Shown: positions 33,311 through 44,633 of the stretch, one piece after another
Numbering within the stretch: position 1 is the stretch's first letter
Layout: every line of letters starts with the position of its first letter
From: Salvia splendens
Taxonomy: Eukaryota > Streptophyta > Magnoliopsida > Lamiales > Lamiaceae
DNA: 64,000 nt
Direction of reading: 5' to 3'
Assembly: GCF_004379255.2 (NCBI RefSeq)
Contig: NC_056032.1
Span: 30,167,322 to 30,231,321 of the forward strand
The notes under the pieces: model-generated
Database searches by the model: none
What the model saw: only the letters and a program-made list of their open reading frames with translations
Told to the model about the DNA's origin: nothing
Position numbers and translations under genes: made by a program

Positions 33311-36063
33311 GATTCCCAGCTTTTTCCTCTATCGAGTACAACGGCCCTTAACATATCTTCCAGGGTTTGAATTGTCCTTTCGGATTGCCCGTCAGTCTGG
33401 GGGTGGAATGCGGTGCTGAAGTTTAATCTCGTACCCAATTCTCTTTGCATGCTTTGCCAGAATCTGGATGTAAACTTCGAGTCTCGGTCTGACGTGATTG
33501 TCACAGGTACTCCATGCAGACGCACGATTTCCCGTACATATAACTGTGCTAGTTTCTCAGATCCATACGTGATTGGAATAGGGACAAAATGAGCACTTTT
33601 CGTGAGTCGATCAACAATTACCCAAATGGCAGTATTTCCACGCTTGGATCTGGGCAGGCCTGTCACGAAATCCATGGCGATGTGTTCCCATTTCCACTCG
33701 GGAATTTCCAAGGGTTGTAATTTCTCGTAAGGTCGTTGGTGCAATGCCTTGACTCGCTGGCAAGTTAAACATCTCTCGACAAACATTGCGATGCTTCTTT
33801 TCATGCCGTCCCACCAAAATTTTCTTTTTAGATCCTGGTACATTTTTGTACTTCTCGGATGGGCGGTATACGGAGTGTCGTGTGCCTCGATCAATATTTC
33901 GTTCCTAAGGTCCGGGTTGGCTGGTACACACAGTCTTCCTTCAAAAGTGAGGGCATTGTCTGCCTCTTCCCTATAATTGCTTTGCTCACCGGTTCGCACT
34001 TTCATTCGTATTTTCTCCAGAGCTTCGTCGTGTCTTTGGGCATCGACTATTCGTTTTCTCAGGTCGGGCTGCAGTACCAAAGTTGCGATTTTAGCTTCCA
34101 CCGTTTCCGGTGCTTGTATTATTTCTACACTCATCTTGGCGAATTCTTGTACCAGTATTCCCTCCCGGGTGGCTAGACAAGCTAGTTGTTGAGACTTTCG
34201 ACTCAGTGCGTCAGCTACCACACTTGCTTTGCCCGGATGGTAGTTTATGCTGCAATCGTAATCCTTCACCAGCTCGAGCCATCTCCTCTGCCGCATGTTT
34301 AGATCCTTTTGTTCGAAGAAGTACTTTAGACTTTTGTGGTCAGTGAAAATCTCACACTTAACCCCATATAGGTGGTGTCTCCAAATTTTCAGTGCATGCA
34401 CTACGGCTGCTAATTCCAGATCGTGGGTGGGGTAGTTCAGTTCGTGGGGTCGGAGTTGTCTCGACGCGTAAGCTATCACCTTCCCGTTCTGCATTAGGAC
34501 ACACCCGAGTCCATTTTTCGAAGCATCTGTGTAGACCACGTAATTTGATCCTGGTTCCGGCACGGCTAACACGGGGGCGGTGGTTAGTTTCTCTTTTAGC
34601 AGTTGGAAGCTAGCTTCGCATTCAGGGGTCCACACGAACTTGATGCCCTTTTTGAGTTGTTGGGTCATTGGCCTGGCAATCTTTGAGAACCCTTCGATGA
34701 ATCTTCTGTAGTAGCCAGCCAGTCCTAGAAAACTCCGAATTTTGTTCGGGCTGGTTGGTGATTTCCAGTTTTGCACGGCCTCTACCTTCACTGGATCTAC
34801 CCGAATTCCTTCTGCTGTTACTATGTGTCCAAGAAAATTAACCTCATTGAGCCAGAATTCGCACTTGCTGAATTTAGCATAGAGTCTCTCGGTCCTTAAT
34901 GTTTCGAGGGTAGTTCTTAGATGCTCAGCGTGTTCCGATCTATTCTTCGAGTAGATGAGGACGTCGTGTATGAAGACCAGGACGAATTTGTCGAGATATG
35001 GGTGGAAAATGTGATTCATCAAATCCATGAACACCGCAGGGGCATTGGTCAATCCAAAAGGCATTACTACGAACTCATAGTGACCGTACCTGGTGCGAAA
35101 AGCTGTCTTGGGTACATCTTCAGACCGGATCTTCAATTGATGGTACCCGGACCTTAAGTCAATCTTAGAAAATATACTGGCCCCCTTAAGTTGGTCAAAT
35201 AAATCATCTATCCTTGGCAAAGGGTATTTATTCTTGAGTGTCACATTGTTCAATTCTCGGTAGTCTATGCACATCCTCAACGTCCCATCCTTCTTCTTGA
35301 CGAAAAGTACAGGAGCTCCCCATGGAGACACACTGGGTCTGATAAAACCCAGGTCTAAAAGTTCTTGTAGTTGTAACTTGAGTTCTCCCAGTTCCTTTGG
35401 GGCCATTCGGTATGGCGCTTTTGAGATTGGCGCGGCTCCTGGTTCTAAATCAATGGTGAATTCCAGTTGTCTGTCTGAGGGTAGTCCGGGTAGTGTGTCA
35501 GGAAACACGTCTGGAAATTCACTTACAATCTCCACATCCTCAATCTTCCTTTCTTCCTTCTGTTCTTCACTTAAGTAGACGAGGTAGGCGGGACATCCTT
35601 TTCTCACAAGTGTAGTTGCTTGTAGGGCCGAAATTATGGATTTGCGCTTGTTCATAGTGATTCCATGGAATTCAACTTGCCCTTTTTCTGGAGTTTGAAA
35701 AGAAATTTGTCTTTCACTGCACCTGATGGTGGCGTGGTTCTTGGCCAACCATTCCATCCCTAGTATAATATCAACATTTTCCATTTTCATGACCCCCAAG
35801 TTATTAGCAATAACCTTACGTTCTCCGAGCGTGATTTCTAGGTTCGAGCACTTTTGTGTGATTTCTATAACTCCTCCTACCGGCGAGGACACCGTTACTC
35901 TAGGTTCGGCTGGTTCTGGTGTGAGTTCTAAAGTGCTTACACACGAGGTTGATATGAAGGAGTGCGAAGCACCAGTATCAAACAATAGGACAATAGGTAC
36001 GTTCAGTAGGGTGCCCATACCTGCCAGATTCCCATGGTTGTTGTTCTGCTGGTTTCGTCCCAA
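33311..36063 (-). pseudogene. Pol: protease, RT, RNase H, 5' part of integrase
   Basis: In frame with gag after TAG and a TGA at 36097-36099. By residue from 36063: protease FDTGASHSF at about 28; reverse transcriptase about 205-380 with [10 protein letters not shown]; the catalytic box reads FIHD (364-367), so the first Asp of the usual FIDD is His (CAC at 34966-34968); RNase H with [10 protein letters not shown]; integrase HHCC finger ([20 protein letters not shown]) and core ([31 protein letters not shown]). The integrase is cut after RGKSWES by the solo LTR; the open frame continuing to 33265 is LTR sequence. The rest is at 29197-29877. Confidence 0.88.
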
Positions 36064-36192
36064 TGCATATGCCCTAGCTTGTGTTGAGAGGCTCGGTCAT
36101 TGTGGATGCGGGGCCTGGTGGTCCTGGGTGTCTGCCTGTAGAGCTCGCAGTTGTTGACGTTGTGCTGGCTGGTTAGTTGGTGCACTCCTTCT

Positions 36193-37173
36193 CTAGGGTC
36201 CATTTTGACAGTTTCTGGCGATATGGCCATACTTTCCACAAGTATAACAAGTCATTTCTCCGGCCCTGCAGATTCCGCTGTGGGGCTTGTTACATTTGGG
36301 ACAAAGATTGGGCCTTGGTTGAGTGATTCCTGTCGGTTTAAAGGTAGGCTGCCTTGCAAAGTTTTGTGGGCGGGGTGGTCCATGCCATGGCTTCTTTTGT
36401 CCCCACTGGTTCTGGTTTCCTTCCCACTTCTTTTTGTCCCTTGGGGTTTGGGACGAGGTCTGCAGTGACATATTTGTAGGGTTGGGTGCAGGTCTTTCTT
36501 TAGGCAATGCAGCTTCAATGTCTAAGGCCAGTTTTAGAGCTTCGGAATATGGTAGTCCGCCACGGCTAGCCAATGCTACTCTTATTTCGTGCCTCAAGCC
36601 AGTACAAAATTTCTCGGACATCTTTTCATCCGTATCCACTTGATCAGCTCCGTACCTGGAGAGGTCTAAGAAAGTGCGATCATATTCTGTCACTGACATT
36701 CGTCCCTGTTTCAAGTTGTAGAACTCTATTTCTTTCTGCTTTTTATAGCTCTTGGGGATGTATTTGTCGTAGATTCCTGTCTTGAACTGATCCCAAGTTA
36801 GGTCCTCTAGCAGCTGCGGGGTCATTATCTTTTTGTGGGCCTCCCACCAATAATCTGCTGACCCTGTCAGTTGGAGTGAGGCACAAATCAAGCGCTCATC
36901 GTCTGTGCATTGCAGTAAGTCAAACAGGCGCTCTAGCGCACGTATCCACGATTCCGCTTCAGCGGGGTCGCCCTTTCCGTCAAATGTTGGCGGCTTCTTT
37001 TTCAGAAAGGTGTTAACGACAGTTCTATCCACTGTCGGGGCAGGTGGGGGTGAAGGTGATTGAGGTGGAGATGGTGGCGGAGGGTTTACGCGTTGTCCCT
37101 CGGGTTCGGGGTTCGGCCCTCTACCACGTCCTCTTCCCCTTCCTCGGGGTCGTCCGGCTATCCTTGGCGCCAT
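36193..37173 (-). CDS. Gag of the Tekay-type element
   Basis: 326 residues. A basic Arg/Gly-rich start (GRPRGRGRGRGRGP), a proline-rich stretch to about 48, the retrotransposon Gag core at about 60-225 (FDGKGDPAEAESWIRALERL, YYNLKQGRMSVTEYDRTF-like block) and two C-terminal zinc knuckles, CPKCNKPHSGIC (291-302) and CYTCGKYGHIARNC (309-322, CX2CX4HX4C). Gag forms the virus-like particle and packages the RNA. It ends at TAG (36193-36195) in the same frame as pol, where Tekay elements usually read straight through. Confidence 0.9.
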   Translation of the reverse strand: MAPRIAGRPRGRGRGRGRGPNPEPEGQRVNPPPPSPPQSPSPPPAPTVDRTVVNTFLKKKPPTFDGKGDPAEAESWIRALERLFDLLQCTDDERLICASLQLTGSADYWWEAHKKIMTPQLLEDLTWDQFKTGIYDKYIPKSYKKQKEIEFYNLKQGRMSVTEYDRTFLDLSRYGADQVDTDEKMSEKFCTGLRHEIRVALASRGGLPYSEALKLALDIEAALPKERPAPNPTNMSLQTSSQTPRDKKKWEGNQNQWGQKKPWHGPPRPQNFARQPTFKPTGITQPRPNLCPKCNKPHSGICRAGEMTCYTCGKYGHIARNCQNGP

Positions 37174-37484
37174 TTTCTATTGATAAAACATTTTGTTATA
37201 AGTTACTATTGTTGGAAAGATTTTAAAGATTAGGAGAGTAGAAAACTTCAATTTATTTAAACAATCATTATCAGATTCAGCAAAAGACAGAAAGTAAAAC
37301 ATATATGTATTCATATAAAAGTTTATGTACAGGGAAAAAAATATGCCTCCACCGAGGACTTTCGTACAACCATTCTTGGTGTCGCAAAAATATCACATCT
37401 GTTACTCAAAATATGTCAAAATATGTTAGTCAAAATAGATGTTAGTCAAAATATACAAAGCTGACATTCCTATATAGTCAACGA

Positions 37485-38477
37485 TCAGGCTGGTGTCTCA
37501 GTGGCACTCGCACCGGTCCCCGGGTCCTCCTCACCTTCCTCTGGCTCCTCCTCGTCCGAACTCTCATCAAGGAGAATAGCTGACTCAATAGTGCTACCCG
37601 AAGAATGTGGTCCACGGGTCACAGCTCCCCAATGGCGTATAGCCCATGCAACGAGTCCACGCTCTAGTGATATAGGCTCGTGGCGACTCGGAATAGTACG
37701 ACTCGTCGCTCCTGGCAGTGCGTCGGGAGATGCCTCAGAGGGAATGGGCAGTGGCTGTAGGCGACTGGTGCCTACTATGATCTTCTGCCCAACTGACTCA
37801 TCCTCGTCTGAAAGAGTGGCGGGGGCCTTGCCCCTCATACGCCTCTCGGCTGCTGCAGCTCGTAACTCTCTCGCCTTGGTGTTTGCCGACCCTACTCCCT
37901 CTAGGCTCGGTGTGGGGTCAAAGCTGACTAGGTAGAGATCCTCCTCATCTCCCAAAGGGGGATGAGATGGTCCAGCCTCAAACTCTCCGCGAGCCCGACG
38001 CCTCGATAGAGATGGCAGAGGTGGGAGAATCAGATCGGGCTGCGGATCTGCTGGCTGCGGGATGATCGGCTCAGGCTGAAGGTCTGCTGGTTGCGGGACT
38101 CCTAGGTCACCTACCGGGGCTAGATCACCCGGCCGCATATATGGCCTCCTCGGTGCCTGGCCATGTAGGATAAAACACGAGTGAATCTCCCCGATGAACT
38201 CGGGAAAATCACCAAGAGAGTCGAAGAAAGGGGCTACAGAAAATATATAATCACGGGATCGGTCGATGGCAAAGCCTACCCAATCCGAGGGTAGAAGCCT
38301 GATAAGTCGCTGGATCCCGTCATAGTGAGTCACTCCAAAGGGGTGCGCTCTCTCCCAGAGCCACCTAAACTGTGCTAGACATATCCCAAGATCCTCTCCT
38401 ATGAGTATCACAAATGTGAGGTACTCAAGGAGAATATCCTCGACTGTAGGATAAACCATCTGCAAAAGAACCTGCAT
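37485..38477 (-). CDS. Extra sense ORF upstream of gag, 330 aa, unknown
   Basis: A long open frame with a real ATG between the primer-binding site and gag, same direction as gag-pol, ending about 310 bases before gag. The N-terminal third is hydrophobic and aromatic (VEDILLEYLTFVILIGEDLG, FRWLWERAHPFGVTHYDG); the middle has a doubled proline motif (PQPADLQPEPIIPQPADPQ); the C-terminus is acidic (DESSDEEEPEEGEEDPG). It matches no Gag, protease, RT, RNase H, integrase or envelope pattern I know, and has no signal peptide. Tekay elements normally go straight to gag, and the related element at 48780 has no such ORF in its leader. It could be a captured host gene piece or an element-specific accessory protein. 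That it is open while pol is damaged is notable, but chance or recent capture remain possible. Confidence 0.6.
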   Translation of the reverse strand: MQVLLQMVYPTVEDILLEYLTFVILIGEDLGICLAQFRWLWERAHPFGVTHYDGIQRLIRLLPSDWVGFAIDRSRDYIFSVAPFFDSLGDFPEFIGEIHSCFILHGQAPRRPYMRPGDLAPVGDLGVPQPADLQPEPIIPQPADPQPDLILPPLPSLSRRRARGEFEAGPSHPPLGDEEDLYLVSFDPTPSLEGVGSANTKARELRAAAAERRMRGKAPATLSDEDESVGQKIIVGTSRLQPLPIPSEASPDALPGATSRTIPSRHEPISLERGLVAWAIRHWGAVTRGPHSSGSTIESAILLDESSDEEEPEEGEEDPGTGASATETPA

Positions 38478-38946
38478 TGGTCAACCTCTCTCCCCCGTAT
38501 CATGGTACATAAATATGCGTATAAAACATTAAGAAGTAAACATGATGTGATGCGAATGCTCGATCATTCCTATGAGTCGTAACCAACTATGTTATATTGG
38601 GGTACTAGGAACAGTCCCAAAAAGTCACTTCTACGTCACATCATACATTTCACTATCGCTTGGAACTACTTGTTATACCGTTTTTGGTATTGTTGCCTAG
38701 CTTAGCAAAGCGTTGGCAAATTCACGATTGATGTTCTGTCAAGGCTATGTATAAAAATTTTCAATACATAGTTCAGTAAATAGAAAATACGCACTTACTT
38801 TCAAAATATAATTACTTACCGTTGTTTTGGTTGAGCGTATTGGGGGTAGGTGCTATGAGTCTCTTTTGTTAGACGAAAAAGCCTAGTGGAACAATGCTAG
38901 ACCGAAAATTATTGAAAAAGACTCTCGGGTTCAGAGCATGAAAGAC

Positions 38947-38959
38947 GGCTCTGATACCA
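38947..38959 (-). other. Primer-binding site (tRNA-iMet)
   Basis: TGGTATCAGAGCC on the minus strand, three bases from the 5' LTR; perfect match to the common plant LTR-retrotransposon site. Confidence 0.93.
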
Positions 38960-38962
38960 CTC

Positions 38963-41493
38963 TGTCACGACCGCACTTAGCTAAGGACAGCATAACCCGG
39001 AAAACCGTGACTAAGGATGGATTATAAGAAGCGGGGATAGAATTTAGGGGAAATTAAAGCCAAAGTAGAACGAGACACACAAAGATGAAGTCAAGCAGGG
39101 AAAATACGTATAACAAAATACACTCGATTATACAGAATCGAGTGACTGTTCATACAACTCCTGTTTATCAGAGTCAAAAGTAAAATAGACATTTCCTTTT
39201 AACCGACATAGCGGAAACAAAAGAACGCGGTCCATGTGTGGAGACATGAACCTCTGAGAGTTTTATTCATAGTTAGCTACTAGCTTGCTCTCCACAGCAC
39301 TCGTCCCTCCCCCTTTCCACGACTCAACCTGCACATTTAGAAATATATGCAGGGTTGAGTACAAAAGTACTCAGTGAACACATTGCCGAAAATTACACAT
39401 TTACATTTGAAAATATTGTCAAGCCATCATCACAGTAATACTCGGGGTTTTATTGAAAAGACCCGAGCTTACTAAAAAAAATATTCACATTGGGCCCTTT
39501 TTCCTGTACTTAGCCATATCTGATCACATTGTGCCGTCGAGATGGTCTTCTCGCACGGTCACCTACTCTGCCCATCATGTCAGAGGTATCCTTGTGCCGG
39601 GAAGGTGGCCACCTTCCTCGGTCACCTGCTCTGCCCAACATGACAGAGGTAGCTTGTGTACACTAGTCCGAGCGGGGACACCACCCTCACTGGGACCCGA
39701 ATTCGACTTATATCATCATTCATAAATCCTTTGGCCTTAGCCAAACAGATAGGCATCATACACAAAACATTTATGGCAAGACAACATCTTTAAAAATCAC
39801 GAACATGTGTTCGTGTTTTCATATAATACGATTTGTATTTTTAGTATAAGAAAGCTCACCTTGATCGTTTAGTTTCCTTAATTTGAATCTTTCGCTCCGA
39901 CTTTACTTGCGGAGGTAACCTTTTGAAAATATCACAATAGGAAAGAAAAAAAATACTAATTTAGTTTTAAACTAATCTAATTAAATGAGAAATAAAATCT
40001 CAAGGTTTAACTTTATTATTAAAGTTGTTATTATTATTAGAAAATTTCCAAATCTTGCATTATTTACTACCACTTCGTTTGCTAGTTAGGTTCCATCCAA
40101 AATTGGTATTCTATACTTTACTAACTATTCCTAAATAAATAAAACAATTTGGGCCACAACTATTTATTTTAGCTTCCTTAACCATTTTATTCTTAGGTCC
40201 AAAATAATTAAATTCGGAATGGGCCTCACATTTATTATGCATTGTAGCTTCAAAATATTTAGAAGGAAATGAGCTCAAATTATTATTTTCTAATTCTCTC
40301 ATCTTCTTAGCCCAATACATGCAGCCCAATCCCTAAAAACTCTAGCCCAAAGGAAAAAAAACTAACCCTACATAACACTAAGTCATCATCTTCTCCATCA
40401 TTTCACAAAAATGCACCGCCTCTTTCTCTCCTCCCTCTCGACGCCGCCGATCCGCTGCCCCGCCAGCGCCGTCGCTCCGGCGGCGGCCCTCTCTCCCTCT
40501 TCCTCACGCCCCCGCCCCCCTCTTTTTCTCCAGACTCGCCACCGCCGCCACTGTGCATGCACAAGCGACGGCTTCCCCGTCCTCTTCCCGGAGTCCGGCC
40601 GTAGCAGCAGCGGTCTCTCTCTCCCTCGGTCGGTCTCTCTCTCGGTTCACCGCACCGCCGTCGTTACCGAGAAACTCCCGGAAGGTAATGTTAAATTTCT
40701 TCTCTTTTATTTTTATTTTATTTTATTTTCTATAAAGATTTTGTCTTTTATTTATGTTTTGTGTTTTAGCTTTGTAGATGTGGCAAGATTTTGAACTTAT
40801 AGAAAGTCATAAGGGTGTGGGGCTGCCCTCGTCGTCTCCGGGCTGCCGAGCTTGCTGCCTAAATCCGGCTGATTCGTCTCCTAAGATAAGTATTTCTAGC
40901 TACCCTATGTTATTTCTATCATTCAAAAGTTTGGGGAAAGAATTTGGTTTTGGCATGCTACTTGTAAGTGTTGGGTGAATTTTGGAGTCCCTGATGTAAT
41001 ATGTGGAAATAGTGGTTACCTAGCATGTTTCCATTTTCATTCATACTATAATTTGATGTATATGCATAAAAATGAAAGAAGATTTGGGGTTACCTTTTTA
41101 TGTGGGGGCGAGGTGGTGTTGGATTGGGGACTTGATTCTACAAGTGTGTGCAAATCTTCCTCCTTAGACTCTGTCCGATATGGAATTTGAGTGGGCAGAG
41201 GAAATAGTATGTGGGGTGTGTGAAGGAATTATGTGGGGTTTGTGAAGGGGTGATTAGGATATATGATGGTGATGTTTTATGGTGAAGGAAAGTGAGTAAA
41301 TATACTGATCTATAAAAGATGGCAAACGTAACCTGCAATTATTCTTGGAGAGAATGTTCACCATATGTGTCAGAGGATGAGGATTTTTTTTCCATACTTC
41401 ATTAATGCCTTGATAAATGCTGCATTTATTATTTCTACTACTCATCAAGTAGCATTAAATGCATTGTCATGACAAAGTCCTTCTCGGATAAGC

Positions 41494-41525
<32 letters not shown>

Positions 41526-41896
41526 TATTAATTATTTTTTTATTGGTATTTGCTTACTTAATCATTTAATTTGGTGTAGGTACAATCGGCTCAAGTTCGT
41601 GGCTGTCCGCGTTGAAGTACCCGATTTTTCGTAGGATATATAAAATTTAAGTTTGTTGGACTTTTATCGGATGTATCCGATATTATTAAAATTTGATTTT
41701 TGGGATCTTATTTATTTATTTAAAATTATTACATTCTTATAGGTGTAATATATCTATATTTTCTATTCACTTGTCTAACATTAAAACAACAATGACAATT
41801 TATCGTGGCTCGGATTTAATCGCATAAAAGTTACTTATATAAGTAATCAAGCTAATAATATTGTTTCTAATAATATCGGCTTAGCGGGTCGTTACA
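38963..41896 (-). repeat. 5' LTR of the Tekay-type element, 2934 bp
   Basis: Carries the TGAGTAC-AAAA-GTACTCA stem-loop (39356-39373), a doubled block of about 60 bp around GGTCACCTACTCTGCCC, a GC-rich exon-like block (40411-40690) and clustered AGCCCA motifs in antisense. Confidence 0.92.
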
Positions 41897-42039
41897 TTAA
41901 TATTCTAAGTTTACAATTAAATAGTCTTAGAATAATAATATTGGATTCCTAATTGTAATTAGTAATTTTTATAGCTATATTTTCACAACTTTAGATACTT
42001 AATGATTCATTACTATAAATCCACACCTACCAAAAGAAG

Positions 42040-43520
42040 GAATTAGTCTTAAATTCACCGGGACTAAAATTGGACGTGTAATCAACCTCGGAAGATTGAA
42101 TTGATGAACTTTGTCTTGAATTAAAAGTTTGATATTAGAATTGATATTTGATTCGATTAAGATATTAAGAATTAATTTAGAACTTTGATTGTTATGAAAT
42201 AAAACTGGATATTTTGGGATTTTAAATAAATTAAATTGAACAATTCAAATGAGTTTTGAATTAAATTTTGGATTTTAATCGAATGACTAACTCTAATATT
42301 CAATTGAACAATTGAGGATAATTTGATATTTAATTCAATTTATCTTATGTACAACTGATGCAATTAGATATCTAGTTTGATCTATGATTCAATTAAACCA
42401 GGTCAATGAATGCTGAGACTAATGCAACAAAATTTTAGATTTAAGTAACAAAGCACTTGACCTCGTAATTTATCTAATACTAGTATTCAATTGAATAGCT
42501 GAATAGAATATTAGATTAATTTGATACAACCAATTATTTTAATTGATTTTTATTTAATTTAATTTTTGAATTTTAATTGGATGAATTAGATAAATAATAG
42601 TATATCTAATTGACTAATTGGGATAGTTTTATTTTTGATTTATTTTATCTTATATCAATGATACAATCATACAATATGATATCTAGTTTGATCTTTGATT
42701 AAATTAAACTAATCATTTGAATGTTAAGATTAATGCCACAAAATTCAAATTTAACTAAGCACTTAACTTTTCGATTTAACTTATTATAGTCAATTCTATA
42801 ACTCAATAAATATTAGATTATTGTGATACAATTAATGAGTTTAATTGATCTTTGATCCTAGTTTAAAATTGGGATTTAAAATTTGAATAGAATGATTTTA
42901 TTAAATATTCTATTCAATTACTGATTGAGAATGATTTATACTACTTGATTCAATTGGATATGTATCCATTGGATATCTAGTTTGATATTCTATTCAATTA
43001 AACCAATCAAATCAAATTTTAGAATGAGTACTTGACTTTGCAATTTATATTATACACTATTCAATAACTCAATCGAATAAGAAATTAATTTGACACAATT
43101 AATAATTTGATTTAACTTTGATCCTAGATTGAATTTGGGATTTTAATTTAATGACTAAACTAAATCTTACACCAATTGATTAATTGGGGATAATTTGATA
43201 ATTTTATTCAATTTATCTGATATCCAATTGATACAATTGCATATCTAGTTTGATATTTTATTCAATTAAAGCAATTAATTGAATGATAAGATTAATGTAA
43301 CAAAAATTTAGATTTAACTGAGTAATTAACTTTTAAATTTATCTTGTACTCAATTCAATAACTCAATCGATATTTGATTAATACGGTATGATATAACTAA
43401 TGACTTTAACTGATCTTTGATCCTAGATCAAATTTGGGATTTTAATCGAATTATTTAACAAACTCTTATATCCAATTAACCAATTGGGGATAGTTTGACA
43501 TTTGATCCATTTTATCTCAT
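42040..43520. repeat. Degenerate tandem array, units ~270-310 bp
   Basis: The anchor (G/C)ATATCTAGTTTGAT recurs at about 42367, 42678, 42972 and 43240 (spacings 311, 294, 268). Each unit also contains TTGATCCTAGAT(T/C)-AATTTGGGA, ATTAATGCAACAAAA and CAATTGGGGATA-like blocks. At least four diverged units near the 5' end of the Helitron-like element. Confidence 0.7.
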
Positions 43521-43524
43521 ACTA

Positions 43525-44340
43525 TTAAATGTGCTGAACAAAATTCATTATAATTAGGAGCATCCACTCTTTCTAGATTTGTTTCCGTTAACTTATAAGC
43601 TTGCGGATTGTGGAGCATTTTTTTCTTCATTTCTTATATGTCAAAAAAGAATTTCTTTTATACTACTCATAGTATTTACACGCACTCACACATGTATACA
43701 TACATATGCTTTGATGCAACTTTGAATCCACAGGAGATGAACGAAGAAGAAGTTGAGCACCAGGCACTAGCAGAAAGAGAAAAACAAAGAATGAACTCAT
43801 CTGAACATTTATTCAAACACATACTATGCACACACCAATACATATCTCTTCTTCATATCCTACATAAATCTATCAATTTTTTTTACAGAAACTAAAGAAA
43901 AAAGTACCAATCGATAGTTGTACATAAAATTTTTTCAAAATCTATTTATATTTTTCATAGAAAACCCAAAAAATCAAAGTAAAAAAATGTCATGTCACAA
44001 CTACAACCTTCCTCGCCATTGTTGCACCAGCAAGAGATTTCTTTGAGGTGCCAATTTTCATGACAGGGAAAGGGAAGGAAAGTGAAAAAAAGCGTCTTTT
44101 TTTTCTGCCGAGGTTGGCGGGATTAAAATGACAATTTATTGTACAAGAATTGAACCGGAAGTTATTATTAAACCGGTTTTTTCCTATTAAACCAGTTTTA
44201 TGGCTGATCATAATGTGGCCACATAGACTTACCCTTTTTTTTAAAGCAGGATTTACCACATTTGTAAAAGAAAAAAAAATAATTACACACCCATCTCTCA
44301 TTTTCCCGCCCAAAAGGGCATGACAGTCATTTAATCAAAC
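43525..44340. other. Helitron 5' region, no gene supported
   Basis: The short frames at 43608-43895 and 43990-44313 show no family resemblance or codon pattern. Confidence 0.4.
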
Positions 44341-44633
44341 TGACACTTTAGATTAGTATAGACTACTACTATATAAAAGTAGGACCCACATTCTACTAAC
44401 TTTTTCAATTCACTTTTCATTACATTTCTTAAAACGTGCACAGTCAAAGTGAGACAAACTATCTGGGATGGAGGGAGTAATAAATAGTTAAAAGTAGAAA
44501 AATTGTAAAGTAAGAGAGAGAATAATGTAGATAAGATTACTTTACAATTTCTTCACATTAACTATTTATTATCGTTTTTACAAAACGAGTGCTCAAAAGT
44601 AACTGAGACTGCTAAAGCGGGACGAAGGGAGTA

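Larger units (their letters stand above)
26175..41896 (-). mobile_element. Tekay/Del-type chromovirus with nested solo LTR
   Basis: Target duplication TTAAT (26170-26174 and 41897-41901). LTRs 26175-29150 and 38963-41896 begin (plus) TGTCACGACC and end GGTCGTTACA and differ by roughly 1-1.5% plus indels (my visual estimate). A primer-binding site lies beside the right LTR, so the element reads on the minus strand: extra ORF, gag, pol, chromodomain. Lesions: TAG and TGA between gag and pol, a changed catalytic Asp in the reverse transcriptase, and a 3.4 kb solo LTR inside the integrase. Confidence 0.93.
22359..44362 (-). mobile_element. Helitron-like element, non-autonomous
   Basis: The minus-strand 3' end at 22359-22386 has a CCGTGC-ATA-GCACGG hairpin, then about ten bases and CTAG followed by T, the classic Helitron terminus. 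The 5' end at 44362 reads TCTATACTAATC, typical of Helitron starts, although the preceding base is G rather than the expected A. Inserted in the interior of MITE B. Without the retrotransposon it contains, it would be about 6.3 kb. I see no Rep/helicase sequence, so it is non-autonomous. It carries a host gene fragment (23200-24694) and a degenerate tandem array (42040-43520). Confidence 0.65.
21982..44477. mobile_element. MITE B (Stowaway-like), nested in MITE A and itself split
   Basis: Left arm 21982-22114 (CTCCTTCCATCCCAGATAAT, TTGTCTCA), right arm about 44363-44477 (TGAGACAAACTATCTGGGAT, GGAGGGAG), TA at 21980-21981 and 44478-44479. The arms pair and also share the typical GGACCCACATTC(C/T)ACTAAC interior. 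Confidence 0.75.
21920..44631. mobile_element. MITE A (Stowaway-like), split by 22 kb of nested elements
   Basis: The left end CTCCCTTCGTCCCGCTTTAG with GCAGTC and TTTTGAGCACTC is at 21920; the matching inverted right end GAGTGCTCAAAAGTAACTGA, then GCTAAAGCGGGACG, is at 44590-44631, with TA outside both (21918-21919, 44632-44633). The two halves are over 22 kb apart because MITE B and everything in it inserted here. Confidence 0.75.
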
